Positions 37,364 to 50,355 of a stretch of 64,000 bases of DNA are shown here, piece after piece. Numbering within the stretch: the first letter of the stretch is position 1; every line of letters starts with the position of its first letter. This DNA is from Chionis minor (lineage: Eukaryota; Chordata; Aves; Charadriiformes; Chionididae). A model generated the notes under the pieces. The model did not search any database and was not told the DNA's origin. It was given only the letters and a program-made list of their open reading frames with translations. The stretch lies in NCBI GenBank assembly GCA_013398295.1, contig VZSF01007301.1, positions 1,928,983-1,992,982 of the forward strand. Direction: 5' to 3'. A program made the translations under genes and the position numbers.

Positions 37364-38742
37364 AGATGGGTGGTAAGCATGGGGAGTATGTGAAAATATT
37401 ACACTTTGGAACGGATTTAAAAGGCTTTGACTAGAACCATCTGTTCCCACCTCCTAATCTTCAAGTTGCTCTTGAAAAATAGGCCAAATCTTATCCCAGG
37501 GGGGCTAGTGGATACAACTATCTACAACAATAATAAGATGTAAAAATACAAAAAATACAGATACTGAAAGCTCAGTGATCTGTGGCAGTCTGCTCTTGCT
37601 TCTGGATAGTTTTGCAGGCTTAACTTCCTTAGAGGAGGGGGAATATAGGATACACATGGGAGTGAAGGCACCTATTTGTCTGCACATTAAACAGTATGAC
37701 ATTAGTATGCAGTGAAATCTGGAAAAGAACATCATTTGCCACATGCACGTGTTTCCACTTTGACAGAGAAACTGATTTTCCACATGCTCCCTCTCCTCAG
37801 ACCAAGCTAGGAAAATGTTCCATTATGTCACATTTAGTTAGGACTAAAAGTTGGTATCTGGACCTCACCTTTTTAAAAATAATAAACAAATGCCTTGCAA
37901 GTATCAAAACAAGGTTCAGTGTAGGGATGATGCTTTTTGACTGGTAGTTTCATGTACAAAACTCCCATCAGCATCCTGCTGTACCTTTTCCTTGGTATGG
38001 CTGATCACTAAATAATTCTGTTGCCAGCAAGGTGATTTTAAAGGTACATGGAGACCCCTTGGGGCTAATGTCTTGTGTCAGTCTTGAATCCGAAGCTTTG
38101 TTTTTACTGCTGTATATATGTACTGTCCTCCACAGCTTAAATTTTTGTCTTTGCCATTTGGCATCCATTTGAATTAGTTGTAGGGGCCAGTGAGATAATA
38201 CAGGTAGAAATACTAACCCCTATGGAGGGGGAAGGGGGGGGGGGAAGGGGGAAGGGGGAAGGCAAAACAAAAAAGAAACTACCAAACAGGCAAATGTAAA
38301 TGGCACTATCCTGCAGCTTTATCTGCCTAGCCAAAATCAGCTTCCAAATAAAGACTGTTGGTGGAAGTGGTATGGTTAAAAGTTGATGGAGGATGAAGAA
38401 TACTTTTTCAGGGTATTTGTCCTCTGTCAGACTATTGTTTTTTTTTAAAAAAAGTGTCTGTTGCAACAGAAAATTGTGCAGCATTTTACAGGTACAGACT
38501 CTGTTTTGGTGATTTGCGACCATGGCTCATTATAACTACACAAACGCATAGTGTGCAAAAGCTGAAGCATAATTTTTGCCAATAAAGACAGTTATGCTAA
38601 GAGCATCTTTACCCTGAGCTAAATCTTCCTTTTTGTACCGAGTCAACTCTGAGAATGTTTGTCTTGTTTGCTAATGGCATACAGATCTGGGCTTCATCCC
38701 AGTTGCTGGAGACGTGAACCTCACCTTTCAGAGGATGAACTC
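37364..38742 (+). repeat. False tandem duplication 3, copy A (1,379 bp)
   Basis: Bases 37364-38742 recur at 38744-40123. The offset is +1380 up to a homopolymer and +1381 after it, because the A-run is seven bases at 38447-38453 but eight at 39827-39834. No other difference was noticed. It ends at the N at 38743. Confidence 0.95.
38227..38258 (+). other. G-quadruplex-forming motif
   Basis: Four G-runs of 5, 11, 5 and 5 bases (38227-38231, 38234-38244, 38247-38251, 38254-38258) are each separated by AA. This is a strong quadruplex pattern with 2-nt loops on the sense strand of GMDS, so it could also fold in the nascent intron RNA. It recurs unchanged at 39607-39638 through false duplication 3. 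Confidence 0.88.
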
Positions 38743-38743
38743 N
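38743..38743. other. Single-N contig join
   Basis: One N separates the copies of duplication 3. Upstream of the shared block lies a polypyrimidine run, a likely reason for the contig break. Confidence 0.95.
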
Positions 38744-40123
38744 AGATGGGTGGTAAGCATGGGGAGTATGTGAAAATATTACACTTTGGAACGGATTTAA
38801 AAGGCTTTGACTAGAACCATCTGTTCCCACCTCCTAATCTTCAAGTTGCTCTTGAAAAATAGGCCAAATCTTATCCCAGGGGGGCTAGTGGATACAACTA
38901 TCTACAACAATAATAAGATGTAAAAATACAAAAAATACAGATACTGAAAGCTCAGTGATCTGTGGCAGTCTGCTCTTGCTTCTGGATAGTTTTGCAGGCT
39001 TAACTTCCTTAGAGGAGGGGGAATATAGGATACACATGGGAGTGAAGGCACCTATTTGTCTGCACATTAAACAGTATGACATTAGTATGCAGTGAAATCT
39101 GGAAAAGAACATCATTTGCCACATGCACGTGTTTCCACTTTGACAGAGAAACTGATTTTCCACATGCTCCCTCTCCTCAGACCAAGCTAGGAAAATGTTC
39201 CATTATGTCACATTTAGTTAGGACTAAAAGTTGGTATCTGGACCTCACCTTTTTAAAAATAATAAACAAATGCCTTGCAAGTATCAAAACAAGGTTCAGT
39301 GTAGGGATGATGCTTTTTGACTGGTAGTTTCATGTACAAAACTCCCATCAGCATCCTGCTGTACCTTTTCCTTGGTATGGCTGATCACTAAATAATTCTG
39401 TTGCCAGCAAGGTGATTTTAAAGGTACATGGAGACCCCTTGGGGCTAATGTCTTGTGTCAGTCTTGAATCCGAAGCTTTGTTTTTACTGCTGTATATATG
39501 TACTGTCCTCCACAGCTTAAATTTTTGTCTTTGCCATTTGGCATCCATTTGAATTAGTTGTAGGGGCCAGTGAGATAATACAGGTAGAAATACTAACCCC
39601 TATGGAGGGGGAAGGGGGGGGGGGAAGGGGGAAGGGGGAAGGCAAAACAAAAAAGAAACTACCAAACAGGCAAATGTAAATGGCACTATCCTGCAGCTTT
39701 ATCTGCCTAGCCAAAATCAGCTTCCAAATAAAGACTGTTGGTGGAAGTGGTATGGTTAAAAGTTGATGGAGGATGAAGAATACTTTTTCAGGGTATTTGT
39801 CCTCTGTCAGACTATTGTTTTTTTTTAAAAAAAAGTGTCTGTTGCAACAGAAAATTGTGCAGCATTTTACAGGTACAGACTCTGTTTTGGTGATTTGCGA
39901 CCATGGCTCATTATAACTACACAAACGCATAGTGTGCAAAAGCTGAAGCATAATTTTTGCCAATAAAGACAGTTATGCTAAGAGCATCTTTACCCTGAGC
40001 TAAATCTTCCTTTTTGTACCGAGTCAACTCTGAGAATGTTTGTCTTGTTTGCTAATGGCATACAGATCTGGGCTTCATCCCAGTTGCTGGAGACGTGAAC
40101 CTCACCTTTCAGAGGATGAACTC
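38744..40123 (+). repeat. False tandem duplication 3, copy B (1,380 bp)
   Basis: Copy of 37364-38742 with one extra A in the 39827-39834 run. That single base lengthens an open frame on the minus strand here from 128 to 148 codons, which itself shows the frame is not a maintained gene. Confidence 0.95.
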
Positions 40124-40424
40124 CACAGCAGCTGTATGCCTGTAGACCAGCAGTGCAGAGGTCCAGTGCTTAGCGAAAGGCAGGTTGTAGGCTATTGTAT
40201 TTCTTCCTGGAAGAGAAATATTCTCCAGGCAACTTGAAGAACAGTTTTTTTAATTAAATTTAAGTATTAAAATGAATCAATTTGTGCATCTCTGTCAAAC
40301 CTAAATAAAAGGTAGCTGTAGGCTAGTGTAATAATCCCCCGGTCAGGAAAGTCCAATTGTATGTATGTAGGGGTGTGCATGGAAAGAAAGCTGGGAAGAG
40401 GCTGTTGGTTGTGTATTAAATAAA

Positions 40425-40515
40425 ATCATAGAGTTATAGAGTGGTTTGGGTTGGAGGGAACCTTTAAAGGTCATCTAATCCAACCCCCTGCAATGAGCAG
40501 GGACATCTTCAAATA
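40425..40515 (-). mobile_element. CR1 LINE 3' tail fragment
   Basis: On the + strand the fragment begins ATCATAGAGTTATAGAGTGG and continues GGTTGGAGGGAACC, AAGGTCATCTAATCCAACCC and CAGGGACATCTTCAA, the reverse complement of a CR1 3' UTR end. Similarity stops after about 90 bases, so only the extreme 3' end was inserted or kept. Confidence 0.85.
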
Positions 40516-40834
40516 CTCCAGATTTGTTTGAATGTTATAGGTGCCACAGGAGAATTTCTTTTCAACGTGCATTATCAATATTACAGAAAAATAATTCCAT
40601 AATCTTCTATATGTGTCTCAGGTGTTGCTCAGAAGAGGAAGATCCCAAGCATGCAGAAACTTGTGTGCTGTACCACTGGTGTTGGTACCTCAGTAAACTG
40701 TTGCTTCAGGCCCCTCTACAGCTTGCAACACAGCCCGTTGGCTGTAATACTACTACTCTGATTTTGGCTTTGTTTTTAAAACGAACCAAAACAGAAGCAA
40801 TGACCTCCTGTGGAGTGGTACAGGAATAGTATTT

Positions 40835-40920
40835 TTCTCTTGGTTTGGGGGTGTTTTTTGGGTTGTGTGGGGTTCTTTTTGTTTGGTTTTTGTTTGTTTG
40901 TTTCTTGTTGGGGGTTTTCT
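40835..40920 (+). repeat. GT-rich low-complexity tract
   Basis: A run of G3-5 and T3-6 blocks including GTTTGTTTGTTT. It is similar in character to the tract at 764-816; no protein or RNA feature is evident. Confidence 0.7.
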
Positions 40921-42734
40921 TTAAGAAGCTACATGTAAAGTTATCTATTCTTCATTTTGGGGTTTTTGTCTTTAAATAACTTGATTTTAAAGTTTGTAAA
41001 AGGGAAGGTCTACTGCATAATTCCTGGTTAAATACCATGTGATTTAGAGTAGCTTTGCCCCATAGATTGGAGTTCTTCATTCTCTACCTATGAAATGAAT
41101 TTTTAAATCTTTAATTTAAAAAATAATAATTGTTACAGTATGTGTTGCAGAAAGCTGAAAACAAAGTTGAGTATAAATTGTTTACTTACCCTCAGGCTGT
41201 TTCACCACCTGCAAACCACCATCCTGCTTCACCTGTGATGACTTAAGATCTTTCACTGAGCAGCTGACAGTGGATACAAACTACCTTTCTACCCTTTTAC
41301 CCCCAAACCCAGAGTGCCTTCATGCATAATAATCTTTAAAACCAGGATCTCCTCCCTTATCAACATGTCTAACTTTTTTCAAATCCTTCTTCCAGAGACC
41401 CGCGCTTTTGAGACATGTTCGAGCACATCCGTAGCTAAGATGGTGCTCTTCCCTGAGCTAGCTCATTGAGAACAAACTTTGGCAGAGGGAGGGTATCTGT
41501 CTGCCTCTTAAGAAATGGCTTTATTTCATAGTGAAAAGCAGCAGAGTTTAACTGCATCCACAAGGTAGATGGTGTCTTGGTTGTCCTTTGGCCTGTGCTG
41601 CTATGAAGTTCCACGGAGCAAGGACTGTAGCTCCTCTGTGTTACGGCCTTTCTTGCAAGGTCTGTCGTTGTGGCATCCTATGGGCATTTTGTACGGAATT
41701 TTCATCCTGTAGGTGAAGTGAAGAGAGCAACAACTTCCACTTATGGTTTCCTACTTCAAAGCATGAGCTGTGGCGTAGAGGTTCAAAGATGGGCTGGTGT
41801 CAGAAGTCCGTATGCTTCCCTACCAGAATGTACGTGTTACAGCCATTTAGTCATAGTAAGTACTTCATAAGGCACTTTATAAAGCATACTTGCATATTCT
41901 AATGACTAGGTTATGTTTGTAAAACTGCTCTGGAAAAATAAATGCTTTAGGATTTTTCAAGTGTTGTGTTCTGTGGGAATAATTCAGACTTTGCAGTGTG
42001 ATAACTGTTTTTATTGCGTCAGGCACTATTATTAGCGTGCTCCAGTCATGACGTGGCTCTATCCCAAGCTCATGGAGATGGCTGGGTTTTTTTGGTTTTG
42101 TTTAAAAAAAAAAAAAGGAAAAATTGTGTGTTTTTTACTGCTCCAACTTTTATGTTGACATTTTTTTTGCCTAGGACAACAGCGTACTTCTCCATTGGTG
42201 TCACAGATACAGGTAGCACGTGATGTATCTGGTTAGATCAGTGCGCTGCCTGTCATGTTTCTGATCAGAGCCAGCGCCTGACCCTTTGATAGGAGGAGGG
42301 AAGGATGGTTTCTCCCCTCTCCTCTCACTGTAGTGTCAGTAAGGGGAACTGTTATGCGTCTTGTGACTAGAAAACAAGATGTTAGTTGCTTTATGAGGCA
42401 GTGACATTATTTTGTTTAGTGTGCCAATAGTAATTCCTAATTCAGGCAGTAGAGATGTTAGTGACTCTTCTCAGAAGCATAGACATGAAAGTAACGCTTT
42501 CAGCTGTGCACATCTTTAATGCAGGGTAGGCACAAGCTCATTTGGCCCCTCTGCACTGAGGGCTGTAATTTCCGTTGCCCCTTTGAGTAATGGGCTAACT
42601 AATACGCTGTTTAGAAAGAGCTACAGGTTCACATTTTAATTATTAGCTATTTATGATTCATACATATCGAACCCCCGAGTTACTGCCGTTAAAGCTTTTG
42701 TATAATGTTCATATTGCAGATTTCAGGAGCTAAT

Positions 42735-42832
42735 ACAGAATCACAGAATGTCAGGGGTTGGAAGAGACCTCTGGAGATCATCTGGTCCAAGCCCCCTGTC
42801 AGAGCAGGTCTAGTGAACCCTGTAAGGATGTG
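42735..42832 (-). mobile_element. CR1 LINE 3' tail fragment
   Basis: The + strand reads ACAGAATCACAGAATGTCAG, then GGTTGGAAGAGACC, CTCTGGAGATCATCTGGTCC and CAGAGCAGGTCTAG, the reverse complement of a CR1 3' end. It is a different subfamily flavour from the 40425 fragment (GACCTCTGGAGATCATC rather than ACCTTTAAAGGTCATC). The 5' boundary is approximate. Confidence 0.87.
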
Positions 42833-45800
42833 GGGAGCCTCTGTAACTCAGTTTATCACAATTAAACTCAAGGATTTTTTTTTAAATGTTTGTTTCAGAT
42901 TTGGTATTTTATAAGTGAGAATAGAGAAATTTTAAAAACAAAATTATTATTGTGATATGACTTTATTTTAAAAATAGGGGGAGGGGAAAATCTCAACTTG
43001 TGCTTCGTGACATCTGGTTAGAGAAACTGTCCCTTTGCAGAAGGGGAAGACTGTGCCAGTGATCATAATTATACATTGTAGTAATGTAGCTAAGGCTGTA
43101 ACGTTGTTCTTGAAAGATGAAATTAAAAAGTACCTTCTGAACTATGTGACACTGCCCCTTCTTAAGTGAGCAAAGTATTTGATACCCATAAAAACATAAA
43201 TGCCAAGTTTTTACTATGGAAATGAAGCAATTCTAATACACATTAAAGTATTTTTAAATATTATGTGTAAAAATTAGGTGTAAAAATACGGTATTTTGGA
43301 TCTTCTGTGACCCTGTTGACTCTTCCTACAGTTAAATAACAGTAGATATATTAGTTGCCCTAGGTAACTTCATCAATATGCATTAAATGTAGATAGTGAC
43401 TACTAAACGTTTTCTTGGTCTTCTGTGCAATAAAACAGGAAACAATTTGGTTGGCGACGTAGAGGTGGAATGCAGTACAAAAATGAAATAAGATAAAACT
43501 CCCTGTGGAGAAGCAGTCTGCATGTTACACCCTGAAGGGATGAATGCTGATACTGTGCACGAAAGGCTTCTTTAGAGAGTCTTGGAATTTCTAAATATTT
43601 ATTATGGCAGTATATAATGGCTGAATTACATAATGTGTTGCTGTTTCCTGCTTTCTATGTCCTGAAAATACTTGATAATTCAATCTTAAGCTTAAATACA
43701 ATTTGTAGTTTCATTAGAGTTCTGCAGATAGGAGCCTTGGAGCAATCAACACTTTTGAAAAAATATTTAGAAGAAAAAAAGAGATTAGTAGGAAATGTAT
43801 TCTAATGGCTAAAATGCCAGGCTAAAAGTAGCAGTCCTGGGGTTTAACTCTTCCCTCACCATTGACTCTTGGGTAGTGAGAGCAAGCTAAGATTCTGATA
43901 CTCAGGGTGGTGCAATGCTCACTTGTTAAAATTTTATCTAAAAAGATAAAATCTGTATCTTTAAAATATCTTCATGGTATAAACTCCTGTCTGTCTTCAT
44001 GATTGATTTAGCTGTTTTGTGGTGTGTACAAATAGACTGAAAATTATTTTCATTGGTTCTTGTGTTTGCAACATGCAAGCAATTTCTATTCAGCTGCATA
44101 AGCTTATTTAGGCTTTGAAGAACAAAGCCTCTGTTCTTTTATTTTTGTTTCTCATAAATTGTCTTGGAGAATCTTTGAGTGTTCCTTTTCTTGTTTTTCA
44201 TCGGTAGCAATGGCATGGTAAAGTACAGATGTTAAGCTGTTAACCAATTTCCAAGTAAAGTGCTCACTGGAACAGCGTAAGCAGCTCTTGGGTTATGAGA
44301 ACCTGATATGTTATGCTGATCTTACCTAAATGTTAAGATGTTTGCTTAAACCTTAAAATGTATTGGAAATTGTTGGATTATCAGCAGAGAAAGGAAAAAA
44401 AAATTCCTTTTTCATGAATAACAGGGGGATCTTAGTACCCTGAATAACTAAAAAAGGAAAGACAAATCCTGCTTATTGTTCCTGGAACTGGAAAAACCGG
44501 TATTTACTAAAGATACGGACTTGCAGATAAAAATTTCGGATCTATTGCGTGCATGCATCTACGAACAGCTATTTCATGCTCCAAAATTCAAGTTTAAAAA
44601 ATGCTATCTCTTTCCAATCTCACGAGTCCAGTCTGTGCCTTATTGAGGTACAAGGAGTGGTTTTGAAATTCCTGGAGATTTTCACCACCTTATTCCAGAT
44701 GGATGTGGGAAGACGTAGCCGAGACAGAAACTGTGCCAGCACTTCCCCACCTCTACGCTCACCACCGGTTTGGCAAAGAACAAATGGATCTTTAACAAGA
44801 CTTGACTTGGTTTCCTGGTGTGCCACTGCCACCAAAACTCCCTTTGTCCTCCAGTTGGAAGCTGTAAAACTACTAGAGCAAAAATGTGTTGGAAACCTTT
44901 CTCAGCCCGTCTGTGAGTTAACCCTAGTATTTTCCTGAGAGGGTGCTGCCTGCTGTTGCTGGTGAGGGTATTATTGCTTTGGGATAAGAAAGCAGGGAAT
45001 GGTGTGACTGCAGCCTGAGGTTTGGAATAGGTGGCTGCCTAGTGCCACAATTGAATTCAACAAATCAACCCAAGAATAGATGCGTAAATCCTGCAAGACT
45101 TCTGACCGAGCAGTGTAAGGGACTCTGGTCTACATTTTCCCAACCTGTGGAAGAGCTGGTGCAACATCGAGTGTCCACAAATGAATTCACACATTTTTAT
45201 TAATTCTCTGGGAAGAGCAGTAGCTGATTGGGAAGGCTGGGGCTAGAAATACCCAGAATACACTGATGGTGGTAGGATTTGTGTACTTGTTTTGGCTAGT
45301 AGTAAGACTCTTATTGCTCACAGGATCAGTAGAACAGTTTGGCACTTGGTAACTCATTGCCTGGAGCTTTAAGGAAGAAAATTCAAACTGTCCTTAGATC
45401 TAAAGACAGATTTTAATGGAGCAACGGGGAGCTGAATTGCAGGACTGCGGAGTTGCAGTACTGTTTGGAGGGTACTTTTGTTTCTGTGTTTTTTGGGGAG
45501 GAAGGGGCAAGTAGGTGGTTGTTGGGTTTTTTTAAGTGGTAAAACAAAGCTTAAAAACTACTGCAAAATGTTACAGCTCCTGATTTACTCAATTTACCCT
45601 TGTTCTAGCTGTTCTTTAAAAAGTGCCTCTTCGCTATCTGTTCTAGTGGCAATTCAGACCTCAGTTTACTGGCTGAAATTTGTACTGGTATTTATGTTTT
45701 CATGGTACTGTTTGACATCATGCTGGGGCAGTGTACCAATGGGCCACTGTTTACCCTTTGCCTTTTTCATGGAGGACTGTGTGCATATCTGCTGAGTTTT

Positions 45801-46542
45801 TAATTAAAAGCATTTAAATAAGATATGGTCCTGTAGACTATTCACTTTGAGCTTATGGATCATCAGAGACCTATAAACCAGGGTGTGGAAAGCAGTGTGT
45901 TAGGGAATTAGTTTAATATAGCTGAAGCTATATTTAATAAGCAGCAGCAACTGTTTTGTCTCTCAGCTTCATTTCTTGAAGATGTAATTAAAAGTTTTTT
46001 CCACCCCACTGCTGGTCCCCCTCTTAACTGTAACACACAGATATTATATGGTTATCCTAAACTGTAAAGCATTAAAACTTATGTTTTTCACCAGAAAATG
46101 TGGAAGCTTCTTTAAAAAATTCATGAATTTTTCCTTTGTCTTTAATCAAAAATAAGACCTATTATAATCCGTTAAGATGTAAATTAGAATACCAATTAGT
46201 TATGATGATGTTAATTAAGACTACAGTTCTTCCCCTGAGCTTTCTATATTGGCAGAAGCCATCAATACAATTCATTCAACTGCAAAAATCAAAGCAAAAT
46301 GCTGCTTGCTGTTCAAGAAGCAAGCTGATATTGAAGAAAATACTTCTCTGGGAGTAGACAAGCGCACTTTCCTTTCATTAGAAAACTGCATTTTTAGGTT
46401 GTCTGATATTACTCAGATTATGTCAGGTTACAAATTTTTTCTCTAAAAGTAAGCAGTAAGCTTGTAATACCACTAATGATCTGCTCCACAACTTACTTAA
46501 ATGGTTGGCACTTTGAGTAAAACCACAACAGATGCATGGGAA

Positions 46543-46600
46543 AAGTAAAAACCAACCAGCCAACCAAAAAAACCCCCAAAAAAACACTCCCCTCCCTCTC
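46543..46600. repeat. A/C-rich low-complexity tract
   Basis: Blocks of A3-A7 and C2-C5 (AACCAACC, AAAAAAACCCCC and similar) grade into a CT-rich end. It is the opposite-strand counterpart of the GT-rich tracts elsewhere in the window. Confidence 0.65.
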
Positions 46601-47050
46601 CTGCCAAATTATATATACGTGAAGAGGGAGTAAAGAGAACCTCTGTGTATGTAAAGGGAGATGTGGGAAATTTAAAACAATTCTATGCTTGTTATTTAAA
46701 AACAAAACATCACCTTGAAATGTACTGGCGAGTTCATTCATGAAAAAATACAGCCAGGAGAACTAGGAGAGTGTCTGGCAGGTATTTTGGATCATGGCAG
46801 AAGAACAAGAGCATATAAGCTACTTAGGTCAAAGTAATACAGAAGCATCAGCCAAATCTGTTGTGTTTAGACAAGTATGATTTTACTATTAATACAGCAG
46901 ATGGAATGCTGCATTGAAAATGCTTTTATTTAATATGTAAAGTAAAAGTTATAGATGTTCAAAGGTATTGTAAAGAGGTTTTCAATTTAACATCTGCAAA
47001 AGAGTAAATATGCCACATGACAAAGTGTGTTTCTTGATGCTGCTTGGAAG

Positions 47051-47103
47051 CAGCTGTCATTGAGTCAGTCAGACAAGTGCAATTAATGCTTATCTGATTA
47101 GGG
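47051..47103. promoter_or_regulatory. Motif-dense candidate intronic enhancer
   Basis: Within about 50 bases lie CAGCTG (E-box, 47051-47056), TGAGTCA (AP-1/MAF-like, 47061-47067), CAAGTG (NKX-like, 47074-47079), CAATTAA (homeodomain, 47080-47086) and TTATCTGATTA (GATA plus homeodomain, 47090-47100). Such density suggests a regulatory element, but each word is short and chance matches are common. No conservation data were available. Confidence 0.3.
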
Positions 47104-49590
47104 AAACACAGTGTTCTACCCAATATTATCTGCTCACTGCATGGGTGAGTTAGTTTTGCATTCCCTTGCCTTTCTTTCCTTTTCCCTTAAACAGTAACTT
47201 ACGTTAGCAATAGTTTTCTTCCTCTTCCATTCCTTTTGTTTCAGGGGAGGTGATGTGGGAAAGGGGAAAAGGGCATGGTGAAGAGGAAAACAGTGTTTTT
47301 GTAGCTTTTATGTGGTCCTAGCCCATCACTGAAGTTCATGCCTCGCTGAGATAAAATGGGAATGTTGGAGCACATATTTAGCTGGTAGTAAAACGTGTGG
47401 GGCAAGATGAATTTCACACTTTGCTGTCCATAGGCTGTTCCCTCAAGGATGGGTAAAAGGCGGCAGTGCCACATCTGCGGAGCAGATGCAGCCAGGAGCA
47501 AGATCATGCCTCTCTTGGGGTAGTTTGGATGGCACTACAGCAAGGATTCAGGAGTGCATTTGCAGGAGGCATTCTGTCCGCTGAGGCAAAAGAGCTTTCT
47601 GCTGCAGAAAATTGGTCATAACTTCAATGCTATTTGAAATGTGTCCGTGTTTTGAGAGGTGTTTTTCATATATACATGCTACATGCATGCTCTCCTCTGG
47701 TATAGCCACCTTGTTTCCGTTATACTCGAGTGGAACCTGTGCTAGACTCTTCCCCCTTGTACTGTGTTTTCTTGTCATTATGTTTCAAACAGAAAATTCA
47801 GCTAGGAGTGTTCTGGGAAGCCAGTGCTTGTGGGAGAAGTGCCCCTCTTCTGCTTGGCAAGTACTTCTGCTGGGGCTGCTGGAATTTAGCCTATGTATTA
47901 TGCATACCTTGAAGTAGTTGTCCTGGTTTTACCAATCCAGCTATTCAAAATCATGGGTTTTTTTGTATTTTTGTATTTGAGACCCTAGTGTATAGTCTTC
48001 TTTCTAAGAAAACTTCTATGCGGTCTTACAAAGTAGACACCAAATATTTGTGACTTTAAAGTGAAGGAATCCTATCTTTTTTTTATCATGGGACTCCAGG
48101 AACAGGGTGTTTGAAATTCAATAATCTCTGTCTCTCCATTCTCTTGCATTTACCCGTGCGTTTACTCAGAATTAGACCACACAAGAGAGTTTGGTGGTGG
48201 AGTCTTGCGCTAAACTTGGGTGAGGATGACTGATTATCTTCCAGTTTTGAGGTATTGCAATAATGCTCTTCTGCAGGCTGTCATAGATAAAACCCTAAAT
48301 TTTGTCAGATTGAGGTGATGTTTTTATTCACTGCAATATTAGAAGGAATGAACATTTTATATAGTTCTGCTAAACTATTAACAGATGCTCTCTGCACAGT
48401 CTAATTCAGTTCTCCACTACTTGGAACACCTTTTTTTTTCCATATATTGTAACTTCTTTAAAAAGGACTATCTGTGTTCATGGATACATGATGAATATGT
48501 TTTATTTGCTGCCAAAAAATGCTAGGTATTAAATTTTAATCTGAAGTGGTTTTTTTCCCCACTCTTTGTAAAAACACCTGTTGAGTTTCCCCTGATTCTT
48601 AAAAACAGTTGACTGACACCCGTCATGAAAAGCTGTGTTCTTCACAGAAACATTTTGTGAGGTTTTTAGTGTGAGATGGAAAAAAATTAACTGTGGTCAT
48701 AGCTCTGGTCCTCATTAAACTTTATCAAGCCACTTGTATTACTGGTAATTTTTTTTTAAATGAATGTTCATTTGACTGTTTTAACATACCATACTTTTCA
48801 ACTGACCTCCATTAGCTTGGTAAGGTTATTTGTGTTTTCTGGTTATCAATTTAATCCTACAAGCATACCATCAAATAGCATATGGTCTCAGAATACTGGC
48901 AAAGGAATAGGATAGGATTTACCTATCTAGACCAAGCATCAGGGAAGACAGACATGTACCTGCTTTGACAGTTGCAGCTTGTAAGTCATGAAGTTCTTTC
49001 TTTAAAGAAAGTAATTTCTTGGCATCTTCAATGTTAGAATAGGTCCATGATTGAAAAATACGCTTCCTTTTTCATAATTCAGTTTCAAGGAAGAAAGCAA
49101 TAGACTTGAATAGAAAACTTACATTGTAACTTATGACATAGACTGGTTAGCTGCTTTCACTTAGAAGCTGATCACTTATGTAAGTTAGTGTTTAACAATT
49201 GTATTATGGACCATCTCATGCAGCTGAGCATCATGAATCTGATTTAAAAAGGGCAAACTTTGAAAGTCACAAGAGTACAAAATTGTAAGGGGGGAAATCG
49301 TAACTATTACTGAATAAAACTTTGAAGAGTTTCATTAGTAACAATTTTCTATCAAGCTTTGAGTATCTCTTTGCCATGAGCTGGAATTTTAAGAAAAGGG
49401 GTGAATCTCGAGGGATCTGATGAGAGATAACTCTTCCTGGAAGTAAACAGAATGGGGTTCTGAAACTAGGTAAGAGCTGTCTCATCTGCACCTGTTATAA
49501 TATATGTATTCCTTAATGGGTTTGGGTCCTGTCATCCTCTGATAGTTTCTCTGAGGACTTGCAAGTATGTTGTTCTACCAGAGACAGAGC

Positions 49591-49639
49591 AAAATTTCCA
49601 TGCAGTGGAAATTTTTGCCTACAGGCAAAAATTAATTTT
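49591..49639. repeat. Overlapping, mutually exclusive inverted repeats
   Basis: Hairpin 1 has arms AAAATTTCCA (49591-49600) and TGGAAATTTT (49606-49615) with loop TGCAG. Hairpin 2 has arms AATTTTTGCCT (49610-49620) and AGGCAAAAATT (49623-49633) with a 2-nt spacer AC. The shared bases 49610-49615 mean only one can form at a time in a single strand. A 12-bp palindrome AAAATTAATTTT (49628-49639) overlaps the second arm. All arms are exact. Confidence 0.85.
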
Positions 49640-50355
49640 GTCACCACAGATGGGAGTGGGAGATGGCTGCACCTCCTGCTGGAGCCAGAAAAGGCTGCTG
49701 CTTGTCCAGACCTCTCCCTTTGGGGCTGTAGCAGCCCACTTGGCTCTCCAGCCATCTGACGTAATGCAACGTATGGACATGAATACCCTCACTTGGGGTT
49801 TTTTTGCTGCTCCCCAGCGATCTGCAACTCGAGATTACTGGTGCCTTTGCCTGTGCCTGAAGTCAGCCCTGGTTCTGCCCCACTGGGATACCATGGAGAC
49901 CGAATGTAACGGGAGATGTTTGGAGAGAGGCCTCCCAGGCAATCCAGGGGTGCAGCAGCGGTGGTGTTCTGAACCCTGCATGCGTGGGCCATGTGCATAA
50001 ATTAACAGCAGTGGCTGCAGGTGGGAGTTGTATTAATTTTCTCCATGCACTGACAGCCTAATATAAACATTGCTGTGTAAAACCACAACTGCTAGCTAAT
50101 ATTGCAAGATCACGGAGCCTCTGATAGTTAAAGTACACAAAGAGAACCAACAAAATCTTGAGAAGGTTCATGTAAAATATGCAAAAGACCAAAAGACCAC
50201 CAATGAACTGTTCTTTTTTTTTTTTTGGTCTAGCTGAGGTATTTAGGTGTTCACTTGCCAGCTTCTTTCCTTGTCTTTTAGAAGGTCTTTGTGAGACAGG
50301 GGGAAGTAGATTCAACATGATGGTGAGAGAGGAGCAGAGTGAAAGTTTTGGGTTG

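Noticed and set aside
38137..39963. 128- and 148-codon minus-strand frames in duplication 3
   Set aside because: The same sequence in two copies; its length changes with a single homopolymer base and it reads through a poly-G tract.
44549..44938. 129-codon + strand open frame in intron 4
   Set aside because: No recognisable domain; could be a GC-richer chance frame. Kept only as a note because it is among the longer unique frames.
49605..50000. 131-codon + strand frame in a GC-richer block
   Set aside because: No family resemblance; overlapping frames on both strands indicate composition rather than coding.
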